A stretch of 38,156 nt of DNA from NCBI GenBank assembly GCA_031367285.1, contig JANLPN010000502.1, forward strand, positions 1-38,156, read 5' to 3'. Source of the DNA: CAISIP01 sp031367285. GTDB lineage: Bacteria > Pseudomonadota > Gammaproteobacteria > Burkholderiales > Burkholderiaceae_C. Positions 7,203 through 14,269 of this stretch are shown here, one piece after another. Both the position numbers and the translations under genes were made by a program. Position 1 is the first letter of the stretch; each line of letters begins with the position of its first letter. The notes beneath the pieces are model-generated. The model searched no databases and was not told where the DNA came from. It was given only the letters and a program-made list of their open reading frames with translations.

Positions 7203-8087
7203 TCAGCCTTGGGGGAAAGCAGCCTTGAGCGGTGCTGCCTGCGCCATGGTCTGCTCATACCCGGCCTGGATGGCGCGTTCGCGAAATTCCTGGCTGAGGC
7301 CTACGTAGTAGCTGAACTCGGGATGCAGGGTAAACGTGGCTGCCCTTGCTTCAGGCTCGGTGAGGGCGCGCTTGCGCAGGTCACCGGCGCGGTAACGCTC
7401 TGAGCCGGGTGGGGCCTTGGACTCATGCGCCGACACATCTACGGCCAGTACACGTCGGGCTCCCAGAGCCAGTGCCTGCCGGACCGGCATCGGGGTCCCG
7501 AGGTCCGGGTCCACGTAGGCCTGACCGCGAATCCGCACCGGTGCCAGCGTGCCCTCGATCGCGCAGGATGCCTGCACCGCCACGCCCGGGTTGCCGCGCG
7601 TGAAGGCAAGGACCTCGCGCGATGTCTGCTGCATCGCTACCACCGCCATCGCCACCGGCAAGCGTTCCAGCGGGCGCTGGCCCAGCAAATCGTTGACCAG
7701 GGCCACCATGCCGCTGCCGCTCAGCTTTTCGCCGCCGCCCAGATGCGGACGGACGACCGCCATGGTGTTGAATTCCAGCGCCAGCTTCTCGATTTCCCGT
7801 GAGGTCAATCCGGCCGCGTACAGGCAGCCAACCAGCGACCCGATCGATGCGCCCACCACCAGATCGGGCCGATGCCCGAGCTCGGTCAAAGCCTTGATCA
7901 CGCCGACATGCGCAAAGCCGCGCGGGCCACCGGAACTCAGCACCCAGGCGGTACCGACCGGACGGTCCAGCGCATGCGCCGTTGGTGCGTCTGCCCCGCC
8001 ATAGTCCGCGTCCTGCAGCCAGCTGCACCCCGCCAGCCAGGCGAGCGGCGCGGTGACAAGGGGAACCAATAGGCGGCGACGGTACAT
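7203..8087 (-). CDS. Patatin-like phospholipase family lipoprotein
   Basis: The product has 294 residues, with an Arg-rich start, a hydrophobic segment and a lipobox (AWLAGC, Cys21), so it is a lipoprotein. Patatin/RssA-type motifs: oxyanion hole SGGPRGFAHVG at 52-62, nucleophile Ser81 in GASIGS, and the block ASCAIEGTLAPVRIRG at 173-188. The catalytic Asp region reads YVDPDLGTPMPV (Asp193), where most relatives have DGG or DGA, and the upstream AIPG-type motif has Glu for Pro. Hydrolase activity is plausible but the substrate pocket may be altered. GAGG lies about 9 bases before the ATG. Flanking gaps of about 95 bp on each side suggest a single transcription unit or a loosely attached tail of the sugar-acid operon upstream. 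Confidence 0.85.
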   Translation of the reverse strand: MYRRRLLVPLVTAPLAWLAGCSWLQDADYGGADAPTAHALDRPVGTAWVLSSGGPRGFAHVGVIKALTELGHRPDLVVGASIGSLVGCLYAAGLTSREIEKLALEFNTMAVVRPHLGGGEKLSGSGMVALVNDLLGQRPLERLPVAMAVVAMQQTSREVLAFTRGNPGVAVQASCAIEGTLAPVRIRGQAYVDPDLGTPMPVRQALALGARRVLAVDVSAHESKAPPGSERYRAGDLRKRALTEPEARAATFTLHPEFSYYVGLSQEFRERAIQAGYEQTMAQAAPLKAAFPQG

Positions 8088-8181
8088 GCTGCTGGGCCTC
8101 GCTGTTTACCGCAGGCCCGTGAGACAGCCTCGAACCTTGCGGTGTGCCCCCGCATTGTGCTTCAGTGCCTGTGCCGGCTTC

Positions 8182-9165
8182 CTATTCCGGTTTGATGCCC
8201 GCGTCGGCAATCATCTTCTTGTACAGATCGAACTCGCTGTTCATGAGGCTGGTGAAATCGGCCGCGTTGCTGCCCACCGGCACGATACCTTTGTCCTGCA
8301 GCGCGGCCCTGGCCGCCGGTGTGCGGATAAAGACCTGAATTTCCCCCGACAACTTGTTGATGATCGCAGGCGGCGTACCGGCAGGGGCCAGGATGCCGTG
8401 CCAGGGTTTGACGTCGAAACCAGGCACCAGCTCGCGCAGCAAAGGCAGGTCGGGGGCAAAAAATGCGCGTTCGGCCGATGCCACGCCCAGTGCGCGCAGC
8501 TTGCCGCTTTGCACGTGGGGCCAAGAGGTGGTGGCGGCGTCCATGGCGGCAACGACCTGCCCGCCAATCAGGTCGGACACCATGGGTGCCGAACCCTTGT
8601 AGGGCACATGCACCATCGTGGTACCGGTTTTTTGCAGGAACAGCTCCATGCCGATGTGCAGTGAAGAACCCACACCGGACGAGCCGTAGGCGAGCTTGCC
8701 CGGATTGGCCTTGAGGTAGGCGATGAACTCGGCCAGGGTTTTTGCCGGAACCTTTTCCGCGTTCACCACCAGGATCAGCGGTGTGACGCCGATCAGTGAA
8801 ATCGGGGCAAAGTCTTTTACCGGCTGGTAGGGGAAAGCAGCCGGATTCAGGGCCGGGTTGATGGCGTTGGCCGCGATATTGCCCATGCCAATGGTGTAGC
8901 CGTCGGGGGCCGACTTGGCGAGCGCCGACAGGCCGATGGCCGAACCGGCGCCGGGCCGGTTGTCGACAATCACGGCTTGCCCCCACTTCTGCTGCAGGTG
9001 GTCGGCCACCAGGCGCGCCATGCCGTCGGCAGCGCCGCCGGGCGGTACCGGCACGATCAGGCGTATGGGTTTGGAGGGGTAGTTGTCCTGGGCCTGTACC
9101 GCCTGGGTACTGAACAGGCTTAATGCCAGCAGCAGGCGGCTCAGCGAAAAAATCCAGTTGCGCAT
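8182..9165 (-). CDS. Bug/TctC family tripartite tricarboxylate transporter substrate-binding protein
   Basis: The product has 327 residues with a clear signal peptide (LLLALSLFSTQAVQAQ) and the family hallmarks: YPSKPIRLIVPVPPGGAADG, VIVDNRPGAGSAIG, KSAPDGYTIGMG, VHVPYKGSAPMVSDLIGGQV and APAGTPPAIINKLSGEI. Bug proteins are periplasmic receptors for carboxylates and small polar compounds; they are greatly expanded in Burkholderiales and often occur without adjacent TctAB membrane subunits, as here. AAGGAG sits about 7 bases before the ATG. It follows the enolase-superfamily gene by 48 bp, so it is probably the receptor for that pathway's substrate or for a related acid. The ligand cannot be read from the sequence. 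Confidence 0.95.
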   Translation of the reverse strand: MRNWIFSLSRLLLALSLFSTQAVQAQDNYPSKPIRLIVPVPPGGAADGMARLVADHLQQKWGQAVIVDNRPGAGSAIGLSALAKSAPDGYTIGMGNIAANAINPALNPAAFPYQPVKDFAPISLIGVTPLILVVNAEKVPAKTLAEFIAYLKANPGKLAYGSSGVGSSLHIGMELFLQKTGTTMVHVPYKGSAPMVSDLIGGQVVAAMDAATTSWPHVQSGKLRALGVASAERAFFAPDLPLLRELVPGFDVKPWHGILAPAGTPPAIINKLSGEIQVFIRTPAARAALQDKGIVPVGSNAADFTSLMNSEFDLYKKMIADAGIKPE

Positions 9166-9213
9166 GGCGCACTCCTTTGATGAAACGGTTGGCGTAGACC
9201 GGGCAGGTGGCCT

Positions 9214-10398
9214 TCAGGGGCTGTTCTTGGGCCGCAAAAACCGCCACAGCGACTCGGCGGGCTCAATGCCCAGACCCGGTCCCTGCGGCAACTGGAAACT
9301 GCCGTTTGTGCAGGTCATGGCGGTGTGCATGTACTGCAGGTTGCGGTCCAGCACCGAATGCTGGTATTCATGCATGGGCACGTTGGGCAGGGCGGCGGCG
9401 GCATGCAGGCTGGCGGCCTGGTAGATGCCCACACCGATGCTGGCGTGCGGGATCACCTGCATGTGGAAGGCATTGGCCATGCGTGTTATCTGCATGAACT
9501 GGCTGATGCCGGTGTGGCCCATCTCGGGCTGCACGATGGACATGGCACGGCGCTCGAAACGCGGCCGGTATTCAAACACCGTGCGCAATTCCTCGCCCAG
9601 CGCAATCGGGATGCCCGCCTGTTGCGCCACCAGCGCCTGGCCCTCGATGTCTTCCGGCTGGCAGGGGGCTTCCACGAACAGGGGCCGGAACGGCGCCAGG
9701 CGACCAATCAATTGCAGCGCCTCGTGGGCGGTGAACTTCCAGTGCAGGTCCACCATCAGCTGCACGTCGGGGCCCAGTGTTTCGCGCAAGGCCTGCATCT
9801 CGTGCACGATGCCGTCGAAGGACACGGCGCCGTGGAACTTGAATGCCGTGTACCCCCGCGCCTGGAAGTCACGCGCCAGCGCGAGACGCTCGTCCAGCGT
9901 GGCGCCCGGCAAACCGGACACGTAGGCTGGAATAGTTTGCAGGCGCTGCCCGCCCAGCAACTTCACCACCGGCTGGCTCAGCAGCTTGCCCATCAGGTCC
10001 CAGATGGCGATATCCAGGCCAGCCATGGCGTCCACGTAGAAGCCGCCAAAAAAACCGCGGATACGCATCAGGTCGTAGATGTCTTCCTGGATCACGGTGG
10101 CGTCGCGCGGGTCGCGCCCCACGATATACGGCCCCAACACGTCGTCGATGATGCTGGTCACCGCATCGGGAGCGATGATGCCGTAAGTCTCGCCCCAGCC
10201 CACGCTGCCGTCCTCGGCGGTAAGTTTGATCAACACCGACATGTCGGTGGACGGATAGATCGCCCGGTTGCCGTGGCGCACCAGGTAACCCCGCGTATTG
10301 ACTTTTTCGCCCGGCCCCAGCGGCCCGAGGTAGGGCGTCTCGCGCGGGATCGAGATGATGAAGGTCTCGACCGAAGTTATGGCTGGAAAGTTTGCCAT
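9214..10398 (-). CDS. Mandelate racemase/muconate lactonizing enzyme family protein, probable sugar-acid dehydratase
   Basis: The product has 394 residues, the normal length for the enolase superfamily. An N-terminal capping domain is followed by a barrel with metal ligands Asp217 (VDLHWKF), Glu243 (FVEAPCQPED) and Glu269 (ALGEELRT), plus His318 (VIPHASIGVGI). The acid/base Lys region reads FKFHG (Lys187-Phe-His189) instead of the K-x-K of mandelate racemase, and the residue pairing with His318 is Glu292 (QPEMGHTG) rather than the usual Asp. This fits a sugar-acid dehydratase-type subgroup better than a racemase. Dehydration of an aldonic or aldaric acid to a 2-keto-3-deoxy acid is the likely role, given the aldolase-family gene 21 bp upstream and the SMP-30 domain divergent. 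GAGAGG precedes the ATG. Confidence 0.9.
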   Translation of the reverse strand: MANFPAITSVETFIISIPRETPYLGPLGPGEKVNTRGYLVRHGNRAIYPSTDMSVLIKLTAEDGSVGWGETYGIIAPDAVTSIIDDVLGPYIVGRDPRDATVIQEDIYDLMRIRGFFGGFYVDAMAGLDIAIWDLMGKLLSQPVVKLLGGQRLQTIPAYVSGLPGATLDERLALARDFQARGYTAFKFHGAVSFDGIVHEMQALRETLGPDVQLMVDLHWKFTAHEALQLIGRLAPFRPLFVEAPCQPEDIEGQALVAQQAGIPIALGEELRTVFEYRPRFERRAMSIVQPEMGHTGISQFMQITRMANAFHMQVIPHASIGVGIYQAASLHAAAALPNVPMHEYQHSVLDRNLQYMHTAMTCTNGSFQLPQGPGLGIEPAESLWRFLRPKNSP

Positions 10399-10419
10399 GG
10401 TGGATTGCCTCTCACGCTC

Positions 10420-11361
10420 TCAGGCCAGTTCGTTATCGGGCAGCAGGTCGCGGATATCGGCCAGGAAGGCCTCTACGTCGGCAATGTCCAGCGCGTCAAG
10501 CCGTGGCCCGGCCGCGCGCTGCTGGCCCGACGCAATCAGGCCCCGGCGCTGCAATACGTATTTGGTCAAGGACCAGCGAAACACGGCCTGGATATTGAGC
10601 AAGGGCAACATGCGCGTGAACAGGGCACGCACGGTTTTTGCATCGCCACGGCGGTACGCGGTAAACAGGGCTACATGGACTTCGGCCAGTTCGATGGCCG
10701 GCATGGTCCCGGCCGCGCCGCGGCGCAGTTCGTCGGTGATGTAGCGCCCGCCGGCGCCGCCAAACACCCCCCGCAATGAAGCGGGCGCCTGTGCCAGCAC
10801 CAACGTCAGGCGTTGGCCGCTGGGCAGCGTCTCTTCCTTGATATACCGCACCTGGGGCACGTCCTGTGTGATCCGCAACAGCACCTCGGGCGCCAGGCCG
10901 GCTCCCGCCGGTGCGGGCACGTTCTGCAACATGATGGGTATGTCGCCGGTGGCTTGCGCAACCGAGTGGAAGAACGCGGCTTGCTCTGGCGGCGCAAGCC
11001 AGGCCGGCGCGGCCACCATGAAGGCGCTGATACCGCCCGCGCCAAGCTCGTGCACCAGCTGCAGTGTGTCCTCCAGGCTGGCCGCGCTGGCACCCACAAT
11101 TACCGGAACCCGGCCTGCCACTTCCTGTAGTACCAGCCGGGTCATCGCAAGACGTTCTTCACGGTGCAGCTCGGCTACCTCGCTGGCCACGCCCGGATAC
11201 GTCATGCCATCCACGCCACAACGCAGCAGGTAGCGCACCAGCGCGCGCAGGCCGTCGGCGTCGGGTTTGCCGGCCGCGTCAAACGGCGTGGGCAACACCG
11301 GAAACACGCCGCTGAGGGCGGGCGGTACGGATAGGGCGGCGTCGGTGCACGGGTCGTTCAT
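10420..11361 (-). CDS. Dihydrodipicolinate synthase/N-acetylneuraminate lyase (DapA) family protein, probable keto-deoxy-acid aldolase or dehydratase
   Basis: The product has 313 residues if it starts at the ATG at 11361. A longer start at 11421 would add 20 residues, but they do not look like family sequence and would overlap the operator. TIM-barrel landmarks: GVFPVLPTPFDAAGKPD, VGASAASLEDTLQLVHELGA and the Schiff-base Lys175 in VRYIKEE. The GTTGE motif is replaced by GVASE (57-61), and the Tyr normally before Asn-x-Pro is Gln146 (MLQNVP), so it is not a true DapA. The context suggests cleavage or dehydration of a 2-keto-3-deoxy sugar acid made by the next gene. It is the first gene of the operon and lies divergent to the IclR-SMP-30 regulator across a dyad-rich promoter region. 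Confidence 0.85.
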   Translation of the reverse strand: MNDPCTDAALSVPPALSGVFPVLPTPFDAAGKPDADGLRALVRYLLRCGVDGMTYPGVASEVAELHREERLAMTRLVLQEVAGRVPVIVGASAASLEDTLQLVHELGAGGISAFMVAAPAWLAPPEQAAFFHSVAQATGDIPIMLQNVPAPAGAGLAPEVLLRITQDVPQVRYIKEETLPSGQRLTLVLAQAPASLRGVFGGAGGRYITDELRRGAAGTMPAIELAEVHVALFTAYRRGDAKTVRALFTRMLPLLNIQAVFRWSLTKYVLQRRGLIASGQQRAAGPRLDALDIADVEAFLADIRDLLPDNELA

Positions 11362-11412
11362 GGGGCGAATGGAAAAGTGCGTGGTTGCATGTTTCAGATT
11401 GCACGTCTCAGG

Positions 11413-11433
11413 AAGTTCCATTCAATGGAACTT
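11413..11433. promoter_or_regulatory. 21-bp perfect palindrome between divergent genes, candidate IclR operator
   Basis: Arms AAGTTCCATT (11413-11422) and AATGGAACTT (11424-11433) are perfectly complementary around a central C. The site lies between the aldolase-family gene and the divergent IclR-type gene, the usual place for an IclR operator. The GGAAC/GTTCC elements are in keeping with IclR-family sites. It covers the alternative upstream start of the aldolase gene, which argues for the shorter start. Confidence 0.65.
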
Positions 11434-11457
11434 TTAACTAGAATGCATTATTTCACC

Positions 11458-11487
11458 GGAATTTATTCCATCCATCGGGATTTTCCC
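11458..11487. promoter_or_regulatory. Two further GGAA/TTCC-type dyads
   Basis: GGAAT-TT-ATTCC (11458-11469) and GGGA-TTT-TCCC (11477-11487) follow the 21-bp palindrome and lie 30-70 bp upstream of the regulator start. Together they look like secondary IclR half-site pairs, allowing cooperative binding and autoregulation. The functional reading is inference. Confidence 0.4.
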
Positions 11488-11517
11488 TAGCCTGCACACG
11501 GGTGGAGCAGGTGTAAT

Positions 11518-13308
11518 TTGCCTCCCATGCCCACCAAGCCCTACCGCGTAAAGCTTGAATCCACCCGAGCCCGACCCGCTGCGGTCCGTGCGGCAAACGC
11601 CGCCATTGCCGCGAAGCGGCCCGGGGAAGCCGCGCCGTCGGGCGCAGGCGTGCTCGAAAAAGCCATGGCGCTGCTCAACATCGTCTCCGGTAACCGCGTG
11701 CCCATGACGTTCACCGAGTTGTTGCGGGTGGCCGGACTGCCGCGCGCTTCACTGCACCGAACCTTGTTCACGCTCACAAGGGAGGGCCTGCTGCGCCACG
11801 ATCCGTACAACAAGACGTTCAAGCTCGGTTTGCGCCTGCTGGAGCTGGCGCATGAGGTGTGGAGCGACTTCGATTTGCGGCTGGCGGCGCAGGACGAACT
11901 CACAGCCTTGCGCGACAGCCTGGGCAGGACCATATTGCTGGCGACGCTGGACCGGCACAAGGTGGTGTTGATCGCGCGCGAGGAGGCCGGGCGCCAGGTG
12001 CACCTGGCTTCACACACCGGCCAGGTGTTGCCGGTGGACGGCTGCGCGCTGGGCCAGGCAATGGCGGCCTATCTGGAGCCGCAGCGCCAGCGTCGCCTGC
12101 TCGACGACATCGTGCGTTTGTTGCCGGTGCCGGAACAGGATGCCCGGCGCCTTGCCACCCAGGCTGGTTGGGACCTGACCCGCGCGCGTGGTTATGCCAT
12201 CGTGGCGGGCGACGCCGCCGGTGGCGGCCTGTCCGTGGCGGTGCCGGTGTTCGATATCGAAGGGCATCCAGCCGGAGCCGTCGCGGTGGCCGACCTGCCA
12301 GCCGGGGAGGGCGAAGCACAGGCCCATGCCATGTCGGCACCGCTCATGCTTGCGGCCCGCCGCATCGCGCACAACGCGGGCGGTGAGGCCATGTCGTTGT
12401 CGCCACAGGCGCCACCCGCGGTCGCAACTTCGGCGCTACGCGCCGACTGTGTGGTGGAGCACCGTGCGCTGCTCGGCGAAGGGCCGGTGTGGTCCACGCG
12501 CGACGCGGCGCTGTATTGGGTGGACATACTGACGCCGGCCGTGCATTGCTACCGGCCCGATACCGGCACCAATACCGAAACCAAGCTTGGCGCCATGGCC
12601 AGCATTGCGATCCCCAAGGCCAGCGGCGGGCTGCTGCTCGCCACGCCAGGGGGCCTGCTCGGTTTTGATGTGGAAACCCGGCAATCCAGCGTGTTTGTCC
12701 ACCCCGAGGCGGACCGCCCCAGCAACCGCTACAACGATGGCAAATGCGACCGCATGGGGCGGCTGTGGATAGGCAGCATGGACATGGGTGCCGCGCCCAA
12801 CCGGGGCCACCTGTACCGCGTGGACCCGGACGGGCGCTGGAAAAAGATGGACAGCGGCTTTACCGTATCCAACGGCCTGGGCTGGAGCCCCGACAACCGC
12901 CGCATGTATTTCACCGATTCATTTCGCCGCACCGTGTACCAGTACGACTTCGACCTGCGCAGCGGCGAAATCACGAACCGACGGCCGTTCATCATGCTCG
13001 GGCCCAATGAAGGTACACCCGACGGCCTGACCGTAGACGACCAGGGCTGTCTCTGGATGGCGGTCTGGGACGCCTGGTGCCTGGTGCGCTTCAGCCCCGA
13101 GGGGCAGGAGATGCAGCGTATCCGTGTGCCCGTGCCCCGGCCCACCAGTTGCTGCTTTGGCGGCAGCAATCTGGACACCCTGTTTGTGACCAGTGCATCG
13201 GTGCGCCTGAGCCAGGAAACGCTGGATACGGCACCACTGTCGGGCTCTGTGTTTGCGATGCGGTTCCCGGGCGTACGCGGTTTGCCGGAGACGATGTTTT
13301 CGGGGTAA
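11518..13308 (+). CDS. IclR-family transcriptional regulator fused to an SMP-30/gluconolactonase (LRE) domain
   Basis: The product has 596 residues in one uninterrupted frame. Residues about 40-100 are an IclR winged helix (LEKAMALLNIVSG, MTFTELLRVAGLPRASLHRT, LLRHDPYNKTFKLGLRLLEL). Residues about 105-290 are the IclR effector domain (DELTALRDSLGRTILLATLD, PVDGCALGQAMAAYL, ARGYAIVAGDAAGGGLSVAVPVFD). Residues about 310-590 are a six-bladed SMP-30 propeller: EHRALLGEGPVWS with the metal-binding Glu, RYNDGKCDRMGRLWIGSMD with Asn/Asp, VSNGLGWSPDNRRMYFTDS, and GTPDGLTVDDQGCLW. The metal ligands look intact, so the C-terminal part could hydrolyse an aldonolactone or sense one. The start is TTG at 11518 (AGGTG about 7 bases upstream) or ATG at 11527. 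It is divergent to the sugar-acid operon it probably controls. Confidence 0.9.
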   Translation: MPPMPTKPYRVKLESTRARPAAVRAANAAIAAKRPGEAAPSGAGVLEKAMALLNIVSGNRVPMTFTELLRVAGLPRASLHRTLFTLTREGLLRHDPYNKTFKLGLRLLELAHEVWSDFDLRLAAQDELTALRDSLGRTILLATLDRHKVVLIAREEAGRQVHLASHTGQVLPVDGCALGQAMAAYLEPQRQRRLLDDIVRLLPVPEQDARRLATQAGWDLTRARGYAIVAGDAAGGGLSVAVPVFDIEGHPAGAVAVADLPAGEGEAQAHAMSAPLMLAARRIAHNAGGEAMSLSPQAPPAVATSALRADCVVEHRALLGEGPVWSTRDAALYWVDILTPAVHCYRPDTGTNTETKLGAMASIAIPKASGGLLLATPGGLLGFDVETRQSSVFVHPEADRPSNRYNDGKCDRMGRLWIGSMDMGAAPNRGHLYRVDPDGRWKKMDSGFTVSNGLGWSPDNRRMYFTDSFRRTVYQYDFDLRSGEITNRRPFIMLGPNEGTPDGLTVDDQGCLWMAVWDAWCLVRFSPEGQEMQRIRVPVPRPTSCCFGGSNLDTLFVTSASVRLSQETLDTAPLSGSVFAMRFPGVRGLPETMFSG

Positions 13309-13314
13309 CAAGCC

Positions 13315-13338
13315 GCCCAGGGTGCAGCACACCTGGGC
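13315..13338. terminator. Hairpin between convergent genes, probable bidirectional terminator
   Basis: GCCCAG at 13315-13320 pairs with CTGGGC at 13333-13338, and GTG (13322-13324) with CAC (13329-13332 region), leaving a small bulge and a short loop. It lies 6 bases after the stop of the IclR-SMP-30 gene and 17 bases after the end of the convergent isocitrate-lyase-family gene. There is no long T-tract, so its strength is uncertain. Confidence 0.5.
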
Positions 13339-13355
13339 TGTTGCGCCGGACCCGC

Positions 13356-14231
13356 TCAGGCCAGTTTCGTCCCTGAATACTTTTCCCCCAGCGCCAGCAG
13401 TTCTGGTGTGCCGATCAGGGCGTTAAGCTGGTCGAAGTCCAGCATCTGGCCCCGGATCGGCGCCGTGGTCTGGTGGGTTTTCAGACTCTGGTAATACAGC
13501 TGCAGCGTATGTGCCACGGCACGGGCGGTGCCGCCCGGGAAAATCACGATCCTGAAGCCGCGCGCTCCTAACTCCTGGGCACTTTGCACCGGTGTCTTGC
13601 CACCTTCGACCATATTCGCCAGCAAGGGCACGCGCTGCGCGAAGCGCTGGCAGGCGCCGTCCATCTGCTCCGGTGTGCGCAGCGCTTCGATAAACAGTGC
13701 GTCCACGCCACACGCCAGGTAGGCCTCGGCACGTTCCAGCGCGGCGTCCATGCCCTCCACGGCCACGGCGTCGGTGCGCGCCAGGACCAGGGTTTCGGCG
13801 CTGTGGCGTGCATCCAGCGCCGCATGCAGCTTGCCGCACATCTCGGCCGTGCTTACCACGGCCTTGCCGTCCAGGTGTCCGCAGCGTTTGGGGAAGTCCT
13901 GGTCTTCCAGCTGCAGCATGGCCGCGCCCGCGCGCTCGAAGCCGCGCACCGTGCGCTGTACGTTGAGCGCATTGCCAAAGCCGGTGTCGGCGTCCACGAT
14001 GACGGGTGTGTGTACACGTTCGGTGATACGCGCCAGCGTGTCCTGCACCTCGGTAAAGGTGGTCAGCCCCACGTCGGAGCGGCCCAGGCGCGTGTAGGCA
14101 ATCGACGCACCCGACAGGTACAGCGCCTCGAAGCCGGCCTGCTCTGCCACCAGCGCCGTCAACGCGTCGTAGATGCCTGGCGCCAGCAAGGCCTGTGGCT
14201 GCTGGAGCCGCTGTTTCAACGGGGTGTGCAT
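13356..14231 (-). CDS. Isocitrate lyase/PEP mutase superfamily protein (methylisocitrate/dimethylmalate lyase-like)
   Basis: The product has 291 residues, the usual size for PrpB-type lyases. The metal site VIVDADTGFG (Asp80, Asp82), the LQLEDQ loop at 107-111 and the catalytic KRCGH (Cys117) are all intact; the last is the signature of C-C lyases as opposed to PEP mutases. It should cleave a 2-hydroxy-di- or tricarboxylate into pyruvate or glyoxylate plus another acid. Relatives include 2-methylisocitrate lyase, 2,3-dimethylmalate lyase and oxaloacetate decarboxylase. It is the last gene of the ten-gene operon, 38 bp after the flavoprotein; AGGA precedes the ATG at 14231. No methylcitrate synthase is nearby, so ordinary propionate metabolism is not the obvious role. 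Confidence 0.9.
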   Translation of the reverse strand: MHTPLKQRLQQPQALLAPGIYDALTALVAEQAGFEALYLSGASIAYTRLGRSDVGLTTFTEVQDTLARITERVHTPVIVDADTGFGNALNVQRTVRGFERAGAAMLQLEDQDFPKRCGHLDGKAVVSTAEMCGKLHAALDARHSAETLVLARTDAVAVEGMDAALERAEAYLACGVDALFIEALRTPEQMDGACQRFAQRVPLLANMVEGGKTPVQSAQELGARGFRIVIFPGGTARAVAHTLQLYYQSLKTHQTTAPIRGQMLDFDQLNALIGTPELLALGEKYSGTKLA

Positions 14232-14269
14232 AAGCAGGGGTCCTGGATGGAAATGCGGCAACAAGGCAT

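Noticed and set aside
4497..7403. 968-codon plus-strand open frame
   Set aside because: It is antisense to the DUF547 and VTT-flavoprotein genes, has low-complexity His/Gln/Gly-rich translation and no domain; a GC-bias shadow.
9325..10779. 484-codon plus-strand open frame
   Set aside because: Antisense to the enolase-superfamily and DapA-family genes, which have clear motifs; no ribosome binding site.
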